A DNA stretch of 64,000 bases, taken from the NCBI GenBank assembly GCA_024500155.1, contig CM044857.1, forward strand, positions 44,535,001-44,599,000, written 5' to 3'. Made by a program: the position numbers and the translations under genes. Shown here one piece after another: positions 32,209 to 44,180 of the stretch. The notes under the pieces are model-generated. The model was not told where the DNA came from. It saw only the letters and a program-made list of their open reading frames with translations, and did no database searches. This DNA is from Chenopodium formosanum. Lineage: Eukaryota > Streptophyta > Magnoliopsida > Caryophyllales > Amaranthaceae. The number at the start of each line of letters is the position of its first letter. Within the stretch, counting starts at the first letter, position 1.

Positions 32209-32444
32209 TTCTATCCTGGCGTCCTTCCCATCTTTCAGCAAGGGTTCAATTCTCATAATGCACGCAGCTGATATTAATTATTACTTCTACTATTTTTTTT
32301 TTTTTAATTGAGGCAAATCTTGCCCAACCAACAGATTCCTCGTATGAGTCGTATCTAGCAATAATTGAAAGAAACATCATATTCAAAGAAAACAGTGTTG
32401 AATCATCACAACTTCATACCAAAGGTAACGATATACAATATGTT

Positions 32445-32540
32445 ACTAATGTCACAATCGTTAAATAAACCAAAAATAATACTAATGTCACAATCGTTAA
32501 ATAAACCAAAAATAATACTAATGTCACAATATCGTTTAAT
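32445..32540. repeat. 36-bp tandem repeat, about 2.6 copies
   Basis: ACTAATGTCACAATCG followed by TTAAATAAACCAAAAATAAT repeats from 32445, 32481 and 32517. A further ACTAATGTCACAAT lies near 32610. It sits just beyond the 3' end of the F-box gene. Confidence 0.85.
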
Positions 32541-32822
32541 AATGACGAACAAAGTGCCATATTAAAAATTTAGTCTTACTACATGACCAAACCATCACAC
32601 AATATGTTACTAATGTCACAATATCAATAAATAACGACAAACAGACTACCATATTGCACGTCTTAAAGTCTTTTTCATTACCATTCTATATATATAACAT
32701 GTTACCTTATACCCCCTAAATCACCACCACCCAATTTGTTGGGGACTGAACTCAGTGATGCTTAAAGCAGAAAATCCTCACTAACATCCTTATATAAACA
32801 TACATTAACTTTGTCAGCAAAC

Positions 32823-33122
32823 TCATTGAATTACTAGATCTGTATCTTGAGATACAGCATTCCCTTGCAACGCCCAACGGATATAATCACATTCTTGTTG
32901 AGAAAAAGAATGATCATGAGACCTCTCCCATTCTCCCTCCCGTGTATATTTGGTAATATGGCGACTGATCAACATGCGATCAAGCGCAGGAGTACTTTTT
33001 AAAAAATAACTTGCACATGGAATCCAATCCATTTTAAAATTACCTAATTCAATCTCCTTTATACTGGTATTGAGGCATACATCTGGAAGCTCATATTTTC
33101 TGGGTTTATCAGCATATGGCAC
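32823..33122 (-). CDS. F-box/FBD gene, last exon (FBD-like domain)
   Basis: After an acceptor CTTACTGTAG the exon starts in phase 0 at 33122 and runs 99 codons to a stop. CLNTSIKEIELGNFKMDWIP and FLKSTPALDRMLI are the FBD pattern: a beta strand, then a helix ending in a conserved L-(D/E)-(K/R)-M. It would follow directly after the exon ending at 41970 (QQLQKLYLM). It could instead be a relic of a separate F-box gene, but phase and domain order argue for one gene. Confidence 0.75.
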   Translation of the reverse strand: MPYADKPRKYELPDVCLNTSIKEIELGNFKMDWIPCASYFLKSTPALDRMLISRHITKYTREGEWERSHDHSFSQQECDYIRWALQGNAVSQDTDLVIQ

Positions 33123-33339
33123 CTACAGTAAGAAACAAGTCTAACTCATTCCATTCTAATAAGAGGGACTATGGAGTTGAATATAGATCAGATATCAAAA
33201 TATAAGAACAAACCATTTAATTTGACATATAAGTTACATTTGATATCACACCAAATGGTGAAGATTATAAATATCTTGTCCATCTCTTACACAAAACCAA
33301 CCCCTTACGGCCTTACCTACTTGAAACCATCCTGAAAGA

Positions 33340-33600
33340 CCGAAACCCAAACTCTACACACTTAAAAGCACCTTTAACCCAGCCCCAACCACTCAAAACA
33401 ACCCATAACCCAACCCAAACCACCCAAAACAACCCTAACCCAACCTCCAATGCCCCAATCACCCAAAACATCCATGAGCCACCCAACCACCACATAGCTA
33501 ATTCACCACCCTCAAATACCCCACCAAAAACTCACCTCCATCCACAAAACCCCACCACCACCACCCCACCTGCCAAAATATCCACCTCTACCCCTAGAAA
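33340..33600. repeat. C-rich low-complexity tract (CCCAAACC/CCCAACC words)
   Basis: Imperfect CCCAACC and CCACC words in the large F-box intron. No coding pattern. Confidence 0.7.
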
Positions 33601-33699
33601 TGAACCCTGCCAAGAAAACCTACCTAACCACAAATAAACCCCATCCATGACCCACCAAAACTTAGACCTATGAGATTAAAATCTGATATAAAGAGATAT

Positions 33700-35330
33700 A
33701 GAGGTGTCAACAGCTGTTATAGCTATGGCATAGTACGGTGGTGGTAGGGGAAGGAACTCAGGAAGTGCAATGGTGGTGGTGGTGGTGGTGGTGGCTGGAA
33801 AAGTGCAGTGGAGATGGGGTTATATTGTTGTAGAGATGGGTGATTCCCCTTGTTATTTCAAACACACACAAGAAAGGATATTTTTGGGTTTTTGTTTCTA
33901 TTCTCTCCTATCCCTTTCTTAGACTCTTACCCATTTTCCTTATAAGATAGAATGCCCCCTAATATTAATCATAACAAAGATATACGAAGTATCTGTTTTT
34001 TTTTTCCCAAAACTCGAATAATACTTGAACAATCATTAGGTGGATAAAAAAATATATACATTTGTTCTTTTCACATTGGAAATAAAAAAGGTTCCATTAA
34101 AGCTTTAATTTTGGTGAATTTAGATAAAAAGAACAAAGCCACATGTGAAACATTTAATTCACCGGCAAACGTTGACCTGACTTGAACCTGACCTTAAAAT
34201 AGTGGGTTATAGCAAGTTTAGCCCCAAGTCTTGAGACTTGAAGTGACATCATCATTTTGACTTTTAAGACTTATGCTTAAAAATTTTCCCATTTTTCTTC
34301 TAAAATCTCAAGTAAGTCTCAAGTTGAGTTTTAAAATTCCAAGACTCAACTTAAGACTTGAGATTGGGACCCACTTCACCTACCTCACTTATATTTTTAT
34401 TATCCTTTTTTTTTAAAGTGATATATTTGTGCAAATCTTAGTGAGTATTAACAAGAATTTGATGACATCATTTTCAATGGGGACCACCAAAAATGATGTC
34501 ACATCCAAGTCTTTGGGGCTAAATTTGCTCTTAGGGTTGAGTTTTTTTTGGTCAACACTATCCCGACCTAACCTGAAATTTAACAAGTTAGGTTTGGGTT
34601 GAAAATTTCAACCTGAAAATCACTTTGTGTAACCCGAATAAAATTAATGAGTCAAAATCAGGTCAAGACAACCACGAAAATAACGGATAACCCGAACTAA
34701 TTAAAGGTAATTTGTAACATTTTTTAGACAAACTAGGGTACAAGCTAACAAGCCCAACTAAATTAGCCCAAAGTTAAACTTCTGCACAATTTATAGCCTA
34801 GCTATAATATAAACCTTTTTTCAATCTCACTCTCTCAAATCTTCACTTAGAAGAGCTTCGTTGAGGTTTCATTTCAATCCCTCTCTTTCTCTTAAATCTC
34901 TTTCCTCCACACTCCGCAGTCCTTTAAAGTCAAACCATCCAAATAAAACAATTGGATCGAATTCCCCTCTTAAAGAGAATTTATGGAAGAATCATGAACT
35001 TTCACGAGAAAGAAATGATTTTGCAACAAAGGTAAGTTTTAATTTAGTTAGTAGAAGTTATTTTTCAAGGAGTGATGAGACTGATAACAGAGGAGAGAGA
35101 ATTTGATAAATTTAGGGGAATTCAAGTGAGTGGTGTTTGAGAATTATTTGGATATTGTAAATTTTGTGAATTTCAGTTGATTTTAAATTGATTAGTTGTC
35201 ATTCCATGCTCCAAAATCATTTGCAATCACTGGTGGATACGTTATGACACGGATGATACATGCTACCCCTAAAAAAAAAAAAAAAAAAAAAAAAAGGTTG
35301 TTTTACTCACATAAAACCTCCTAACAACTA
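33700..35330 (-). other. Intron sequence, no gene
   Basis: Part of the large F-box intron. It includes a GGT repeat at about 33773-33795, repeated AAGACTTGAGA-type words at 34230-34360 and AACCTGA/TCAGGTC words at 34180-34690 of the kind found in degenerate hAT-like elements. Nothing definable as a gene or whole element. Confidence 0.4.
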
Positions 35331-35637
35331 CTCCTTCCGTCCCATAATATAGTCCTATTTTCCTACTTTGGAAATCCAAAATATTATTCCTGTTTCTATT
35401 TTTTGGATAATATATAAAGACCATTATACCCTCATTTTTTTTAACTTTATTCATTGTACTTCATAATTTACCCTTGAATTTTGCATATGCCTTGTGTTTT
35501 TTTCAACTTTCTCTCTCTAAATTTTGTCTATGATTCTACTTTTCCCTTTTATTAATGTACTTCATCCACTTTTCCCTCCTATTTCTTAAATATCGTGAAA
35601 AAACACAAATAGCAACTATATAATGGGACAGAGGGAG
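35331..35637. mobile_element. Stowaway MITE (307 bp)
   Basis: TA at 35329-35330 and 35638-35639. TIRs CTCCTTCCGTCCCATAATAT and (minus) CTCCCTCTGTCCCATTATAT. The CTCCCTCCGT terminus and TA target identify a Stowaway element, the non-autonomous partners of mariner elements such as 44659-49487, whose TIR starts CTCCCTCCGTCC. Confidence 0.9.
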
Positions 35638-37011
35638 TATATATTAAGATAAACAAAGTTGCTTCAGCGGTTATCAAGGAGAAGGATAGAATTTTGATTT
35701 GTGAAGGTCGACTCTCTTCCCATCCATCATTGATTTCTTTTTTTTTTTTGGTTCCTTTCTAAGCCCTTAATTTTCTTTTAAATCTATCAAAGCCCTTTTT
35801 TTTCTCTTCCCTTCTTGACATTTATGTCCAAAAAAAAATTAGATTAAAATTAATTCCAATATTCCATAAAAAAAAATAGATTAACATGAGTATATACATG
35901 GAATTTTATGATAATTAGTAATGTCTTACTATGTGTTTAACTATTTTATTGATTTTATTGTAATACTGAGTATTTTAATAAGAAGCAACTAGTTTGAAGT
36001 GAATAATTTATCCATGAAAAAAACTCATTGCAAAATCAATCATTTTTTAAAATTGATAGTTACTTTTTATACGATAACACAATACATTATGTAAAAAAAT
36101 AAACTTGGTTTATTAATTAACTAGATGTATTATTATTATTTTAAATTTAGTTTAAGTTACTAGGTACATTGGTTTTTTTTTGTTTAAAGTTTGTAGTGTT
36201 TAGTGTTACCCTTAATTTGAAATCTTGAATCCGCTACTGTTTGCAATTATTAAATATCTTTTACTTAAAGTTAATTGTAATTGACTTGTATTTTGTAATA
36301 GTATGATATTGTGAATTTCCGTTGATTTATAAATTTTGTTCGGAATAATTTGGATATTAGGATTTAGGCGGAAAAGTTGAAGTTCATTGGTTAGTTGAAG
36401 TTCATTGGTTATATTGACCCGAACTCGGTTGAGCATTATGATCCAAAAAGTCAAACAAGTCAGATATAAGTTGGGGATTTTCGACACGAGCCCAAATTAA
36501 TCCAAACATGAACCCGACCCAATTTATTTGCCATCCCTATCCAATAGCATAGTAAGAGGCATTCATTTCCCATATAGACCTTTATATTAAATGAAAATTT
36601 CAAACTTCTCCAACAAAAAGGAGTATGTTCAGGATGGTTTCCGTTTTTTTAAAGAAAATAAAACAAACTTATTTGATTTCCACGTTATAAAAATCAACTT
36701 TTTGTTTATTTTCAATAAAACCAAAGCGGAAATGATAAACCCAATTTATGTGGTTTGATTGTTTTGGTTTTGGGAAAAGCAACTGCCAAGACACTTTTCT
36801 CACTATCTCTCTCTCCCTCCTTTCTCTATACCTTCAATCCTCCATCTTCATCCCTCTATGAGCTAGATGACTTTTTTTGGTTGAATGAAAATATAATTTG
36901 CAACTCCCACCAATACTACAAAACAAAAATCCTCCATGGATTTGCAACCAATAAAGCTTTAATCTCAATTAAACAAACATAATCATTGAAACCCCATCAT
37001 CAAGAATAACG

Positions 37012-37056
<45 letters not shown>

Positions 37057-37606
37057 CTCTAATGGTGAGAAACAATTGTGACCCCTTGGATTAAACAATG
37101 TATGGTCAAGATTAAATCTGATTTTTTTTTTTTTTTTGGGGGGGGGGAGGGGGGGTGGTTTTCTTCTTCTAATATTAGAGATGAAAGGTTTCCCTCATTC
37201 ATCAATGGCAGCCAAAACCTCACTAACCTCCCCTTTAATTTTCTCTCTCCTTGCCATTTACTCCTCACCATCTTAATCCATCTTCCCCCACCTTTGATCT
37301 TGACATTCTCGTGCTTAATATCATCATGCCCAAACAAATAAAAGCAATGCAAGCTCAAAGAAAAAGAAAGGAACGACGTAAAAGTAATACAGTCTCACTT
37401 AAATTTTTTCCCATAATTGGTCATTGTTCAATTTTCCACTAATCATTTCATCCTAAAACCTAATTTTCTACCCAGTTTCATATATTAACCCTTTTTGTGT
37501 GTGAAACTTATTATTACCTCTACGATGAACAAGAATGATATAATTGGGTGGCAATACTATCAAATTTGTCACCAATTGCTGCATGAACAATGCTGGATAT
37601 TTATAA
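35638..37606. other. Intron sequence with a 41-bp (AT)n run and a poly-T/G run
   Basis: AT-rich intron DNA of the F-box gene. It holds an (AT)n microsatellite at 37015-37055, a T-then-G homopolymer at about 37120-37156 and degenerate repeat words near 36400-36530. No gene. Confidence 0.6.
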
Positions 37607-38407
37607 GGAAAATTTGACTTTTACTACCTCCAAAAAAACCACTTATTTGCTTTTACCACTTACATAAAAAAAATAAATAAATTATTTTACTACTACACGA
37701 AAAAATGGAAGTTGGCCTTTACCACAAATCACCTACAACTAACGAATTCCGTTCATAAATCCGTTAGTGGGCCTACCATGTACACGTGTCACCATATTAT
37801 TGGGTAAAATTTATTTATAAAAATAAAATAAATAAAAAAACCAGCCACCAACCGACTCCCATCCACCGCCAAGGCCGGCTAACAGCCCCGTTGTCGGACC
37901 GGCTTCCACTCACCGCCATACCGCTACCAGCCCCACCATCACTTCGCCACACAGTAGCCACCGCACAACGCACCAGCCGCCGCCACTAGACCCCCTTTCC
38001 ACAAATTTCCGACCTCGACACCCTAGCCACCAAATTCCGACCACCCATAAAGCGCCTCCTACCAAATTCCGACCACTCCTAAAACTCAGCACCATCAAAT
38101 TTTGCACTCCTAAAACCCTAGCCACCACTTGATTCCAACCCCCTCCTTAGCCACCAACAAATTCCAACCCCTCCCTAGCCCCACCTGAAATTCCGATCAA
38201 CCGAGGTGAGTTGATTTCGTTGTCGGCTGGTTGACGGGGAAACGTCAAAAAGATGAGCCCTACTAACGGACTCATGGACGGAATCTATTAGTTGGTGGTA
38301 AAATCCAATTTTTGGAAATTTTGTTGGTGGTAAAATAACACTTTTTCTTACGTAGGTGGTAAAAACCAATAAGTGCTTTTTTAGAGGTGGTAAAAACCAA
38401 AATAACC
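37607..38407. mobile_element. Mutator-type MITE (801 bp) with a perfect 9-bp TSD
   Basis: TSD TATTTATAA at 37598-37606 and 38408-38416. The ends GGAAAATTTGACTTTTACTA and (minus) GGTTATTTTGGTTTTTACCA continue as about 170-bp TIRs sharing AAAAANCACTTATT and AATCCGTTAGT-type words. The interior (37850-38200) is GC-rich, unlike the flanks, and may be a captured gene fragment, but no reading frame is recognisable. Confidence 0.87.
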
Positions 38408-38416
38408 TATTTATAA

Positions 38417-38757
38417 TGTGTTGTATAATTTACCCATAATACTAATGTATTTATAATGTCAACCCAATGTATTTGTAACATGTTACCAATGTATTCATAA
38501 TGTGTTTCCAAAAAATTTGAGAGTCTGATTAATCCACTTTTAGTACAATTATCACCCTCTGATGTTAGGCACGAATATAGCAATGAATTAGGATTACATT
38601 ATGGGTTTGAATATATTAAAGACATATTATAAATGTATCTTTAAAAGAAAATTTAAGATGTATCTCCAATGTATCATTAATGTATATGTATTGTATGATG
38701 TATCACGAGCATATTTATAATGTATATGTATTGTATGAGACTTATCAATTTGACAAG
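38417..38757. repeat. Degenerate AATGTATTTATAATGT repeats
   Basis: ATGTAT words recur every 15-40 bases, some as AATGTATTTATAATGT, up to the solo LTR at 38758. Probably a decayed short tandem array. Confidence 0.55.
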
Positions 38758-40971
38758 TGTAGGGAATATTTCAAGCATTATGATAACCCCAAACTTGAAC
38801 CCCACTGTGATCATACACTAAAGTACGGTGGCGTTCCAAAGGGAAAGACAAAGAGCAAAAAGAGTCGCCAACAAGTTTTAAGGAACTTGTACCCAAAAGA
38901 TAATCCAAAGGACCGTCAAATACTCCATAAGGTCTTGAACCAAATAAGGTCCGGGGATGAGGGTACGAATCCAATCTACAAAAGAAAGGACCCGCCCTAT
39001 AAAATAGGTCTCTACTTTGTTCTGCTCGTATTCATGCGCGCTTTTCGAATAACATACAAACATTATATTAAACCTACCCTGTTTATCTATGTTGGTTGAA
39101 ATTAATGCACAAATAAGACTATTATTGGCGATCACTTGAGTTAAAATCACATTAGCCTAAACCAAATTATTAATTATCTTATTAAGCGTGATTTCAAGTA
39201 CAAATTCCCTTTAAACCTGCATAAAAGACGTGATCAAGCAATACAATAAAATATATCAAGCAACATAATAATAAGCAATATTAATCATAATAACAATAAC
39301 GATGATAATAGCATGATAAGGCATAATAAAGCTTGATAATAATAGCAAGATCCTAGGCATGATACTAACAAGATTAATAACCACTCCTAGCATGTCACCA
39401 AGCAATAAAGATCGAAGCTTTAAACCTAACATGGTACTAACATGATATCATAATATTAGAAAAGATAAGAGGCACCCTAAACATGATTCTAGAAAGCATT
39501 AAAAGCATCCTAACATGATACTAGAAAGCATTAAAAGCATCCTAACATGATACTAGGAATTAAAATAATAATAAGCATGCAATCTACATTGTGAAAGAAA
39601 TAGGGAGTAAGCTAATCTACTTACTTTGAAGCCTTGTACCTCTTTCTAATAACAAAATACACAAGTTAGTAAACTTCAATGAAAATAATAAAAAACAATT
39701 AAATAATCAAATTAAAATCAAATTGAATAACGTTTTGACTAGTTTTGGACCAAACCCTCAGAAATTATCAACCTTTCACGTCTAGGACGAAGGAAACTTC
39801 GAACTTGGCTAAGAGATTCAAGATCTTGTGAATGCGGAATTGTGTTTGTAAAAAGGTAGTTTAGAAAGAGAGGGAGAAAGAAAGCATATATTGCTTAAAG
39901 GGAGAATAGAGAGAATTAAGGAAGAATTGATGAGAGATGATGAATAAAAACAGAGGTTCGGACCCTATTTATAAGAAAACAGTCCGGAAAATCATAGAAT
40001 TTGATAAAAAATAAAACTCCACTCTGTCGCTAATCAAACCGACCTTGTCGCCAAAGATTTATCTTGTCGCCAGGCGACAGAGTCTGTCGCGAGGCGACAA
40101 GCCTGTCGTTTCGCGACAAGACAGTTTTTTGCGGATTTTGTTTTAATCATATCTTTTGATCCAGAAGTCCAAATAAGTCATATAATATATCGTTGGAAAG
40201 CTCTTGAAGTCTACTTTCTAATGCAATTGGAATCAGATTAAAATCTTTTGTAGATAAAAAGATATGGACGAAATAGTGAAAGGGTGTCAGGTTTGGATAG
40301 AGTTTCGTATATCTTTAATATCTTTTTCGTTATAGCTCGGATTTATTATTATAATATATCATTGGAAAGATAATTTCAAGATCTATCCAACCATATAAAA
40401 TTTGGATAAAAAATATGAGGCACGAAAATAATATCTGACTATCTTTGAACATCTTTAAATCCGAATAGAATTAGGAAAGTTTTAAAAAAGGAAAGTTTAT
40501 ATTTAAATCAAATTCTATGATCTTATCTTTTCAAAAAAGGATAATTAAGATATTTTAGAAACTTATAGAAGATTCTAATCAATCCTAATTAGTTTAGGAA
40601 TAGGATTAAACCTTTGGACCCTCCTCATGATCATTGGGTCGTAGGTAAAATCCGGTTTAGGCCCAATTTAGTATTTTGGCCATAACTTCCTCATTATTCA
40701 TCGGAATTGGGCTTATAATATATCGTTGGAAAGGTCTTTTAAAGCCCCATCCAACTACACCATTATTGGACCCTTATCATGGACCAAAATAAACTGAATT
40801 GGAAGTTTTTATAAAATAGAGTGGGTTTTCGAAAACAGAAAGAAAGATTTTAATAAAAACTAACCGCAACACTTGACTTTCGAATCACTTTCACCTAATT
40901 CGATAATAACACAACGTGCAAGGCATTCATCACTGGGTTTGGTTTTGGGGAGACACAAATGGGTGTCTACA
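38758..40971 (-). repeat. Solo LTR of family LTR-A (copy 2), 5-bp TSD ACAAG
   Basis: A 2,214-bp unit with the LTR-A ends (minus TGTAGACACCCATTTGTG ... AATATTCCCTACA). ACAAG is duplicated at 38753-38757 and 40972-40976. No internal region, so a solo LTR. It is about 350 bp longer than the other copies, with extra sequence around 40130-40450 that repeats a TTGGAAAG-containing block. Confidence 0.92.
39965..40120 (-). promoter_or_regulatory. LTR-A copy 2 core promoter: seven GTCGC/GCGAC motifs and TATA box
   Basis: TATA box on minus at 39975-39965 (ctatttataag on plus). The patch at 40021-40120 has four GTCGC and three GCGAC cores, several as inverted pairs such as TTGTCGCCAGGCGACAGA. It is the richest of the three copies. 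Confidence 0.55.
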
Positions 40972-41969
40972 ACAAGGAATCTTTAATTTTGTTCATGGTT
41001 TCAATTGCTTTGGTATAGAATCAATAGTATTAAATTTGTTATCGGCCTTTTAATAATCTTTTTAAAAGAAATTGTATTATTATCCCCTCTCTCAAAAGTG
41101 TTTTTGTTAGTTTCTTAAAAGCTGAAAAACAAAACTAAAATCAGTTTATAGATTTTTTAGAAACACAAAACTAAAAAACAGATTTTTAACCGAACAAGCC
41201 CTTAATGATTATCAATTTGCTCTAAGGTAAGGGATAGACCCTTTATTTATCAACACAATGCAACCATTATGGAAAGTCGATTCCATATTTCATTTGACAT
41301 TAAGCAGCTACTCTATGATGAGTCGCTTTTAATTGCATCACGTCTCAAGGTTGTTCAAAAACCGGTCTAGACCAAAAACAGGATCGGATCGAACCGAAGA
41401 CTTAGTCAGAGTGAACTGGTGGTCCTAGGAGAAAACTATCTTCTGGATTTTGGTTCGATCCGATCCAAAACATTTTAAAAACTTGTGTTTGACCTAACCA
41501 TTTTTTTGTTTTAAAATATGCATATAAACAATTAAAATATCTAATTTTCACCATTATTATGTTTGAAAAGTTAAGGTATTACTAACTATTTAGCATTATG
41601 TTTTAAAAAAAGGACCTTTAATAATTAGGTTCCATTATTTATTTTACCTACTTTATCATATTGTCACCAAGCTTATAAAAAAAAGGCAAAGGTTGAAAGA
41701 AGGACGAAAAAGATCCAAATTGATCTGATTCAGGGTTTGGAACAGTTTTGTTGGTCCAGTTTGGTTTCAGTCCAAGCAAAATTGGTCCGGCCTTGGGTTT
41801 AAAGTTTCTATTTTTGGTGTCCTACGGCTTCCTAAAAGAGGTGGAAAATTCATAGGCAGGCGACATCACCTTACCTTAGAAGTATGAATCATTACCAAGT
41901 ATGAACATTAAATGCACTCTAACAAAGAAATACATTAAGTATTACTCTGGAAAAGTTAACCATACTAAC
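40972..41969. other. Intron sequence with hAT-like GGATCGGATC repeats
   Basis: Between the solo LTR and exon 3 of the F-box gene. 41345-41480 and 41690-41800 hold inverted CCGGTCTAGACC, GGATCGGATCG and GATCCGATCC words typical of degenerate hAT-like subterminal repeats. No gene. Confidence 0.4.
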
Positions 41970-43416
41970 CATCAGGTAAAGCTTCTGCAGCTGCTGAAAG
42001 GAATTGAGAAGGCGAGGAAAACTCTTGACCATGTCAACTTCAGGATCTTCCTTCTTAAAATATAAACTTAACCACACAACGTGCCGAAATAATGTGGATG
42101 GGTGAGTAGGTATAACATGCATCTGAAACAAAAGAGAATTATAGTGAATCTAGAGAAAGCACACTAGCCAATAACAAAAGGCAAACAGTTAAAAGTTTTT
42201 CACGCACCAGAGAATAAGGTGCTTCGAGAAAAAGTGTTTCTAGAGAAGGATTAGAAGTATCCATATCTCTGATAATACATTCTGCTCCTTTGTAGTTTTT
42301 ATCTATGAGAGCCACATTGCTGCTCTTCAGCTTTGTGGCACTCAAGAAAGAGAATTTTACAATTGCTCTACCAACAAAATCAAAGAAGTTTAGACTCTTA
42401 GCATTAAGTTCAATTTCACGCAAGTCTGAACGATCATGAATTGCCAAAGAGCTCAGTCGCTGCAAATTTTCACCAATGCAAAATTTTTCAGGAAGATTAC
42501 ACCACCTAATTCGTAACCATTCAATTGTTGAAGAAGTGGAAAGCATCCATTGTAACTGATTTTCCTCTAAAGCAACAAACAATAAATCCAGGCGAACCAA
42601 ATTATTGAACCTAAAGTCACTATGAAGCTTCAAGTTGCAAGCATCGAGACGTAGATCCTTCAAACGAGGAAAACAGGAAAGATTGGAGCTTGTGATAGTA
42701 TACATATTCTCGGGCCTGAAGTGATTTTGAATGCTGAATTGTAGTAATGAACCATAATGTTCATAAGAAATGAACTGGAGGGTAAGGCTTTGTAGACATT
42801 TTTCAGAAGCAAAACTAATCCAGTGGTCTACATGACCAGCATATTCCTTACTAAAGTTAAACGAAATGCGAAAAGATGAGATGTCTTGATTGTGATAATC
42901 TCATAAAACCTTATTCACCCTCTTCACATAATCTAGTAAGCTTTTGTATCTTGACATTACCGACCATTCCAGGTCAAGTTTTGGTAACGATAAACATATA
43001 TTTTTCCACCTTTTTGATAATGCAGTCATTCTCACAACATCACGTGATGTCAAATGTGTGAGAATGTAAGACAAGATCTCATCTGGGAGGTCACTGAGGC
43101 GATCCTCATGATTAAGAGAAATCGGAATCTCATCATCTAGTTTCTCGAAGCTATCATCAGATGTATTGTCAACCTATTCAACAGAATATTAGTGCAAGAA
43201 TTCAGTAATTTCAATATTCAAAGATATACTGAATTCTTGTGCAAGAATTCAGTAATTTCAATATTCAGTAATTTCAATTTTAAAACCGGCATAAAGAAAG
43301 CGGAAAAAAGCATGCAATACCTTGCTAGGGTCTGTGTAATTGTTTATAATACATCTGAATTGCCTCGCCCAATGTCCACACAAAACAGCTGCAGTTATTA
43401 TCAAATGTGGAGACAT
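41970..43416 (-). pseudogene. F-box gene exons 1-3 (F-box and LRR region)
   Basis: Exon 1 (43416-43321, 32 codons, MSPHLIITAAVLCGHW...) ends at an AAG/GTATTG donor. Exon 2 (43173-42208, 322 codons) starts after TGAATAG/GTTGAC and holds the F-box from about residue 55 and the leucine-rich region. Exon 3 (42122-41970) follows TTTGTTTCAG and ends at ATG/GTTAGT. The TGA at 42903-42901 lies in exon 2, shortly after the F-box. Exon 1 has no conserved domain, so the true start could instead be within exon 2. Confidence 0.75.
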
Positions 43417-43609
43417 TCCTGGTAGAATAGACAATATTCTGCGGATAAAAAATGTTCAATCATCAATAATAAACAGCATATATCTGAAGAATTGAAGTTT
43501 TAAGATAGAATAGAGGATACAGATTTCTATTGCTTAACTTCAGCTGCAGTTTTAACCACAACTTTTAAGCTTAACTTCACTGCAATAATTCAATAAAACA
43601 GAGACAGTT

Positions 43610-44180
43610 TAAAAACCACTAACTTTGGGCATCAGTTGAGATTACTTAGTTCAATCAATCCACCACTTGGAAAATCAAATGTCAAAACTTTATTGAAGAG
43701 TTGGAATCCTGACAAACGGAAAAGCCCCAACTATGGGCTTCACTCGAAATTAATTCAATTAATCCACTACATATGAAAATCAAGTGTCAAAGATCAAAAC
43801 TTTATTAAAAGTTTAAATTCCAGATAAACTGAAAACCCCTAATTTGGCCTTCAGTGGAAATTAATTTAATAAATCCCCTACATATGAAAATCAAATGTCA
43901 AAGATTAAAACTTTAAAACTATATCTAAAGATCAAATCTTGATAAACTGAAAAACCCTAATCTTAGTCTTCACTTGAAGTTAATTTAATGAATCCACTAC
44001 ATATCAAAATCAAATGTCAAAATCAAAACTTTATTCAAAGTTTGAATCCTGATAAACAGCAAAACCCCTAATTTTTTGGGCTTCACTATAAAATATTCAA
44101 TTAATCCAAAGTATATATGAAAATCAAATTTCAAAGATCATAACTTTGTTAAGAGCTCGATTTCTGATAAACTGAAAATC
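43610..44180 (-). repeat. Five imperfect tandem repeats of about 105-115 bp in the F-box 5' intron
   Basis: Each unit has a CCCCTAATTTTGGGCTTCACT-like start, then AATTNAATCCACTACATATG and AAAATCAAATGTCAAAGATC, then AACTTTATT and GATAAACTGAAAA. Units begin near 43616, 43725, 43840, 43953 and 44067. They lie upstream of the F-box coding exons on minus, probably inside a 5' UTR intron whose donor (TTTAGTTG/GTAAGT) is near 44459. Confidence 0.8.

Larger units (their letters stand above)
32823..43416 (-). pseudogene. F-box/LRR/FBD gene with an 8.8-kb transposon-filled intron and one premature stop
   Basis: Exons on minus: 43416-43321, 43173-42208, 42122-41970 and 33122-32823. All splice sites are GT/AG and every junction is phase 0, giving about 503 residues with one in-frame TGA at 42903-42901 (codon 123). 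The F-box (DRLSDLPDEILSYILTHL, ALSKRWKN) is followed by an LRR region (SCFPRLKDLRLDACNLKL) and an FBD-like C-terminus (SIKEIELGNFKMDW, FLKSTPALDRMLI). Such proteins are SCF ubiquitin-ligase substrate receptors. The 41969-33123 intron holds a Stowaway MITE, a Mutator MITE and a solo LTR. The stop removes everything after the F-box region, so it is probably a pseudogene or makes an F-box-only product. Confidence 0.8.

Noticed and set aside
32050..32311. Tyr-Ile repeat frames
   Set aside because: Translation of the (AT)n microsatellite.
38680..39099. 139-codon frame across the edge of LTR-A copy 2
   Set aside because: It crosses the TSD/LTR border, is not open in the other LTR-A copies at the matching place and lacks a domain.
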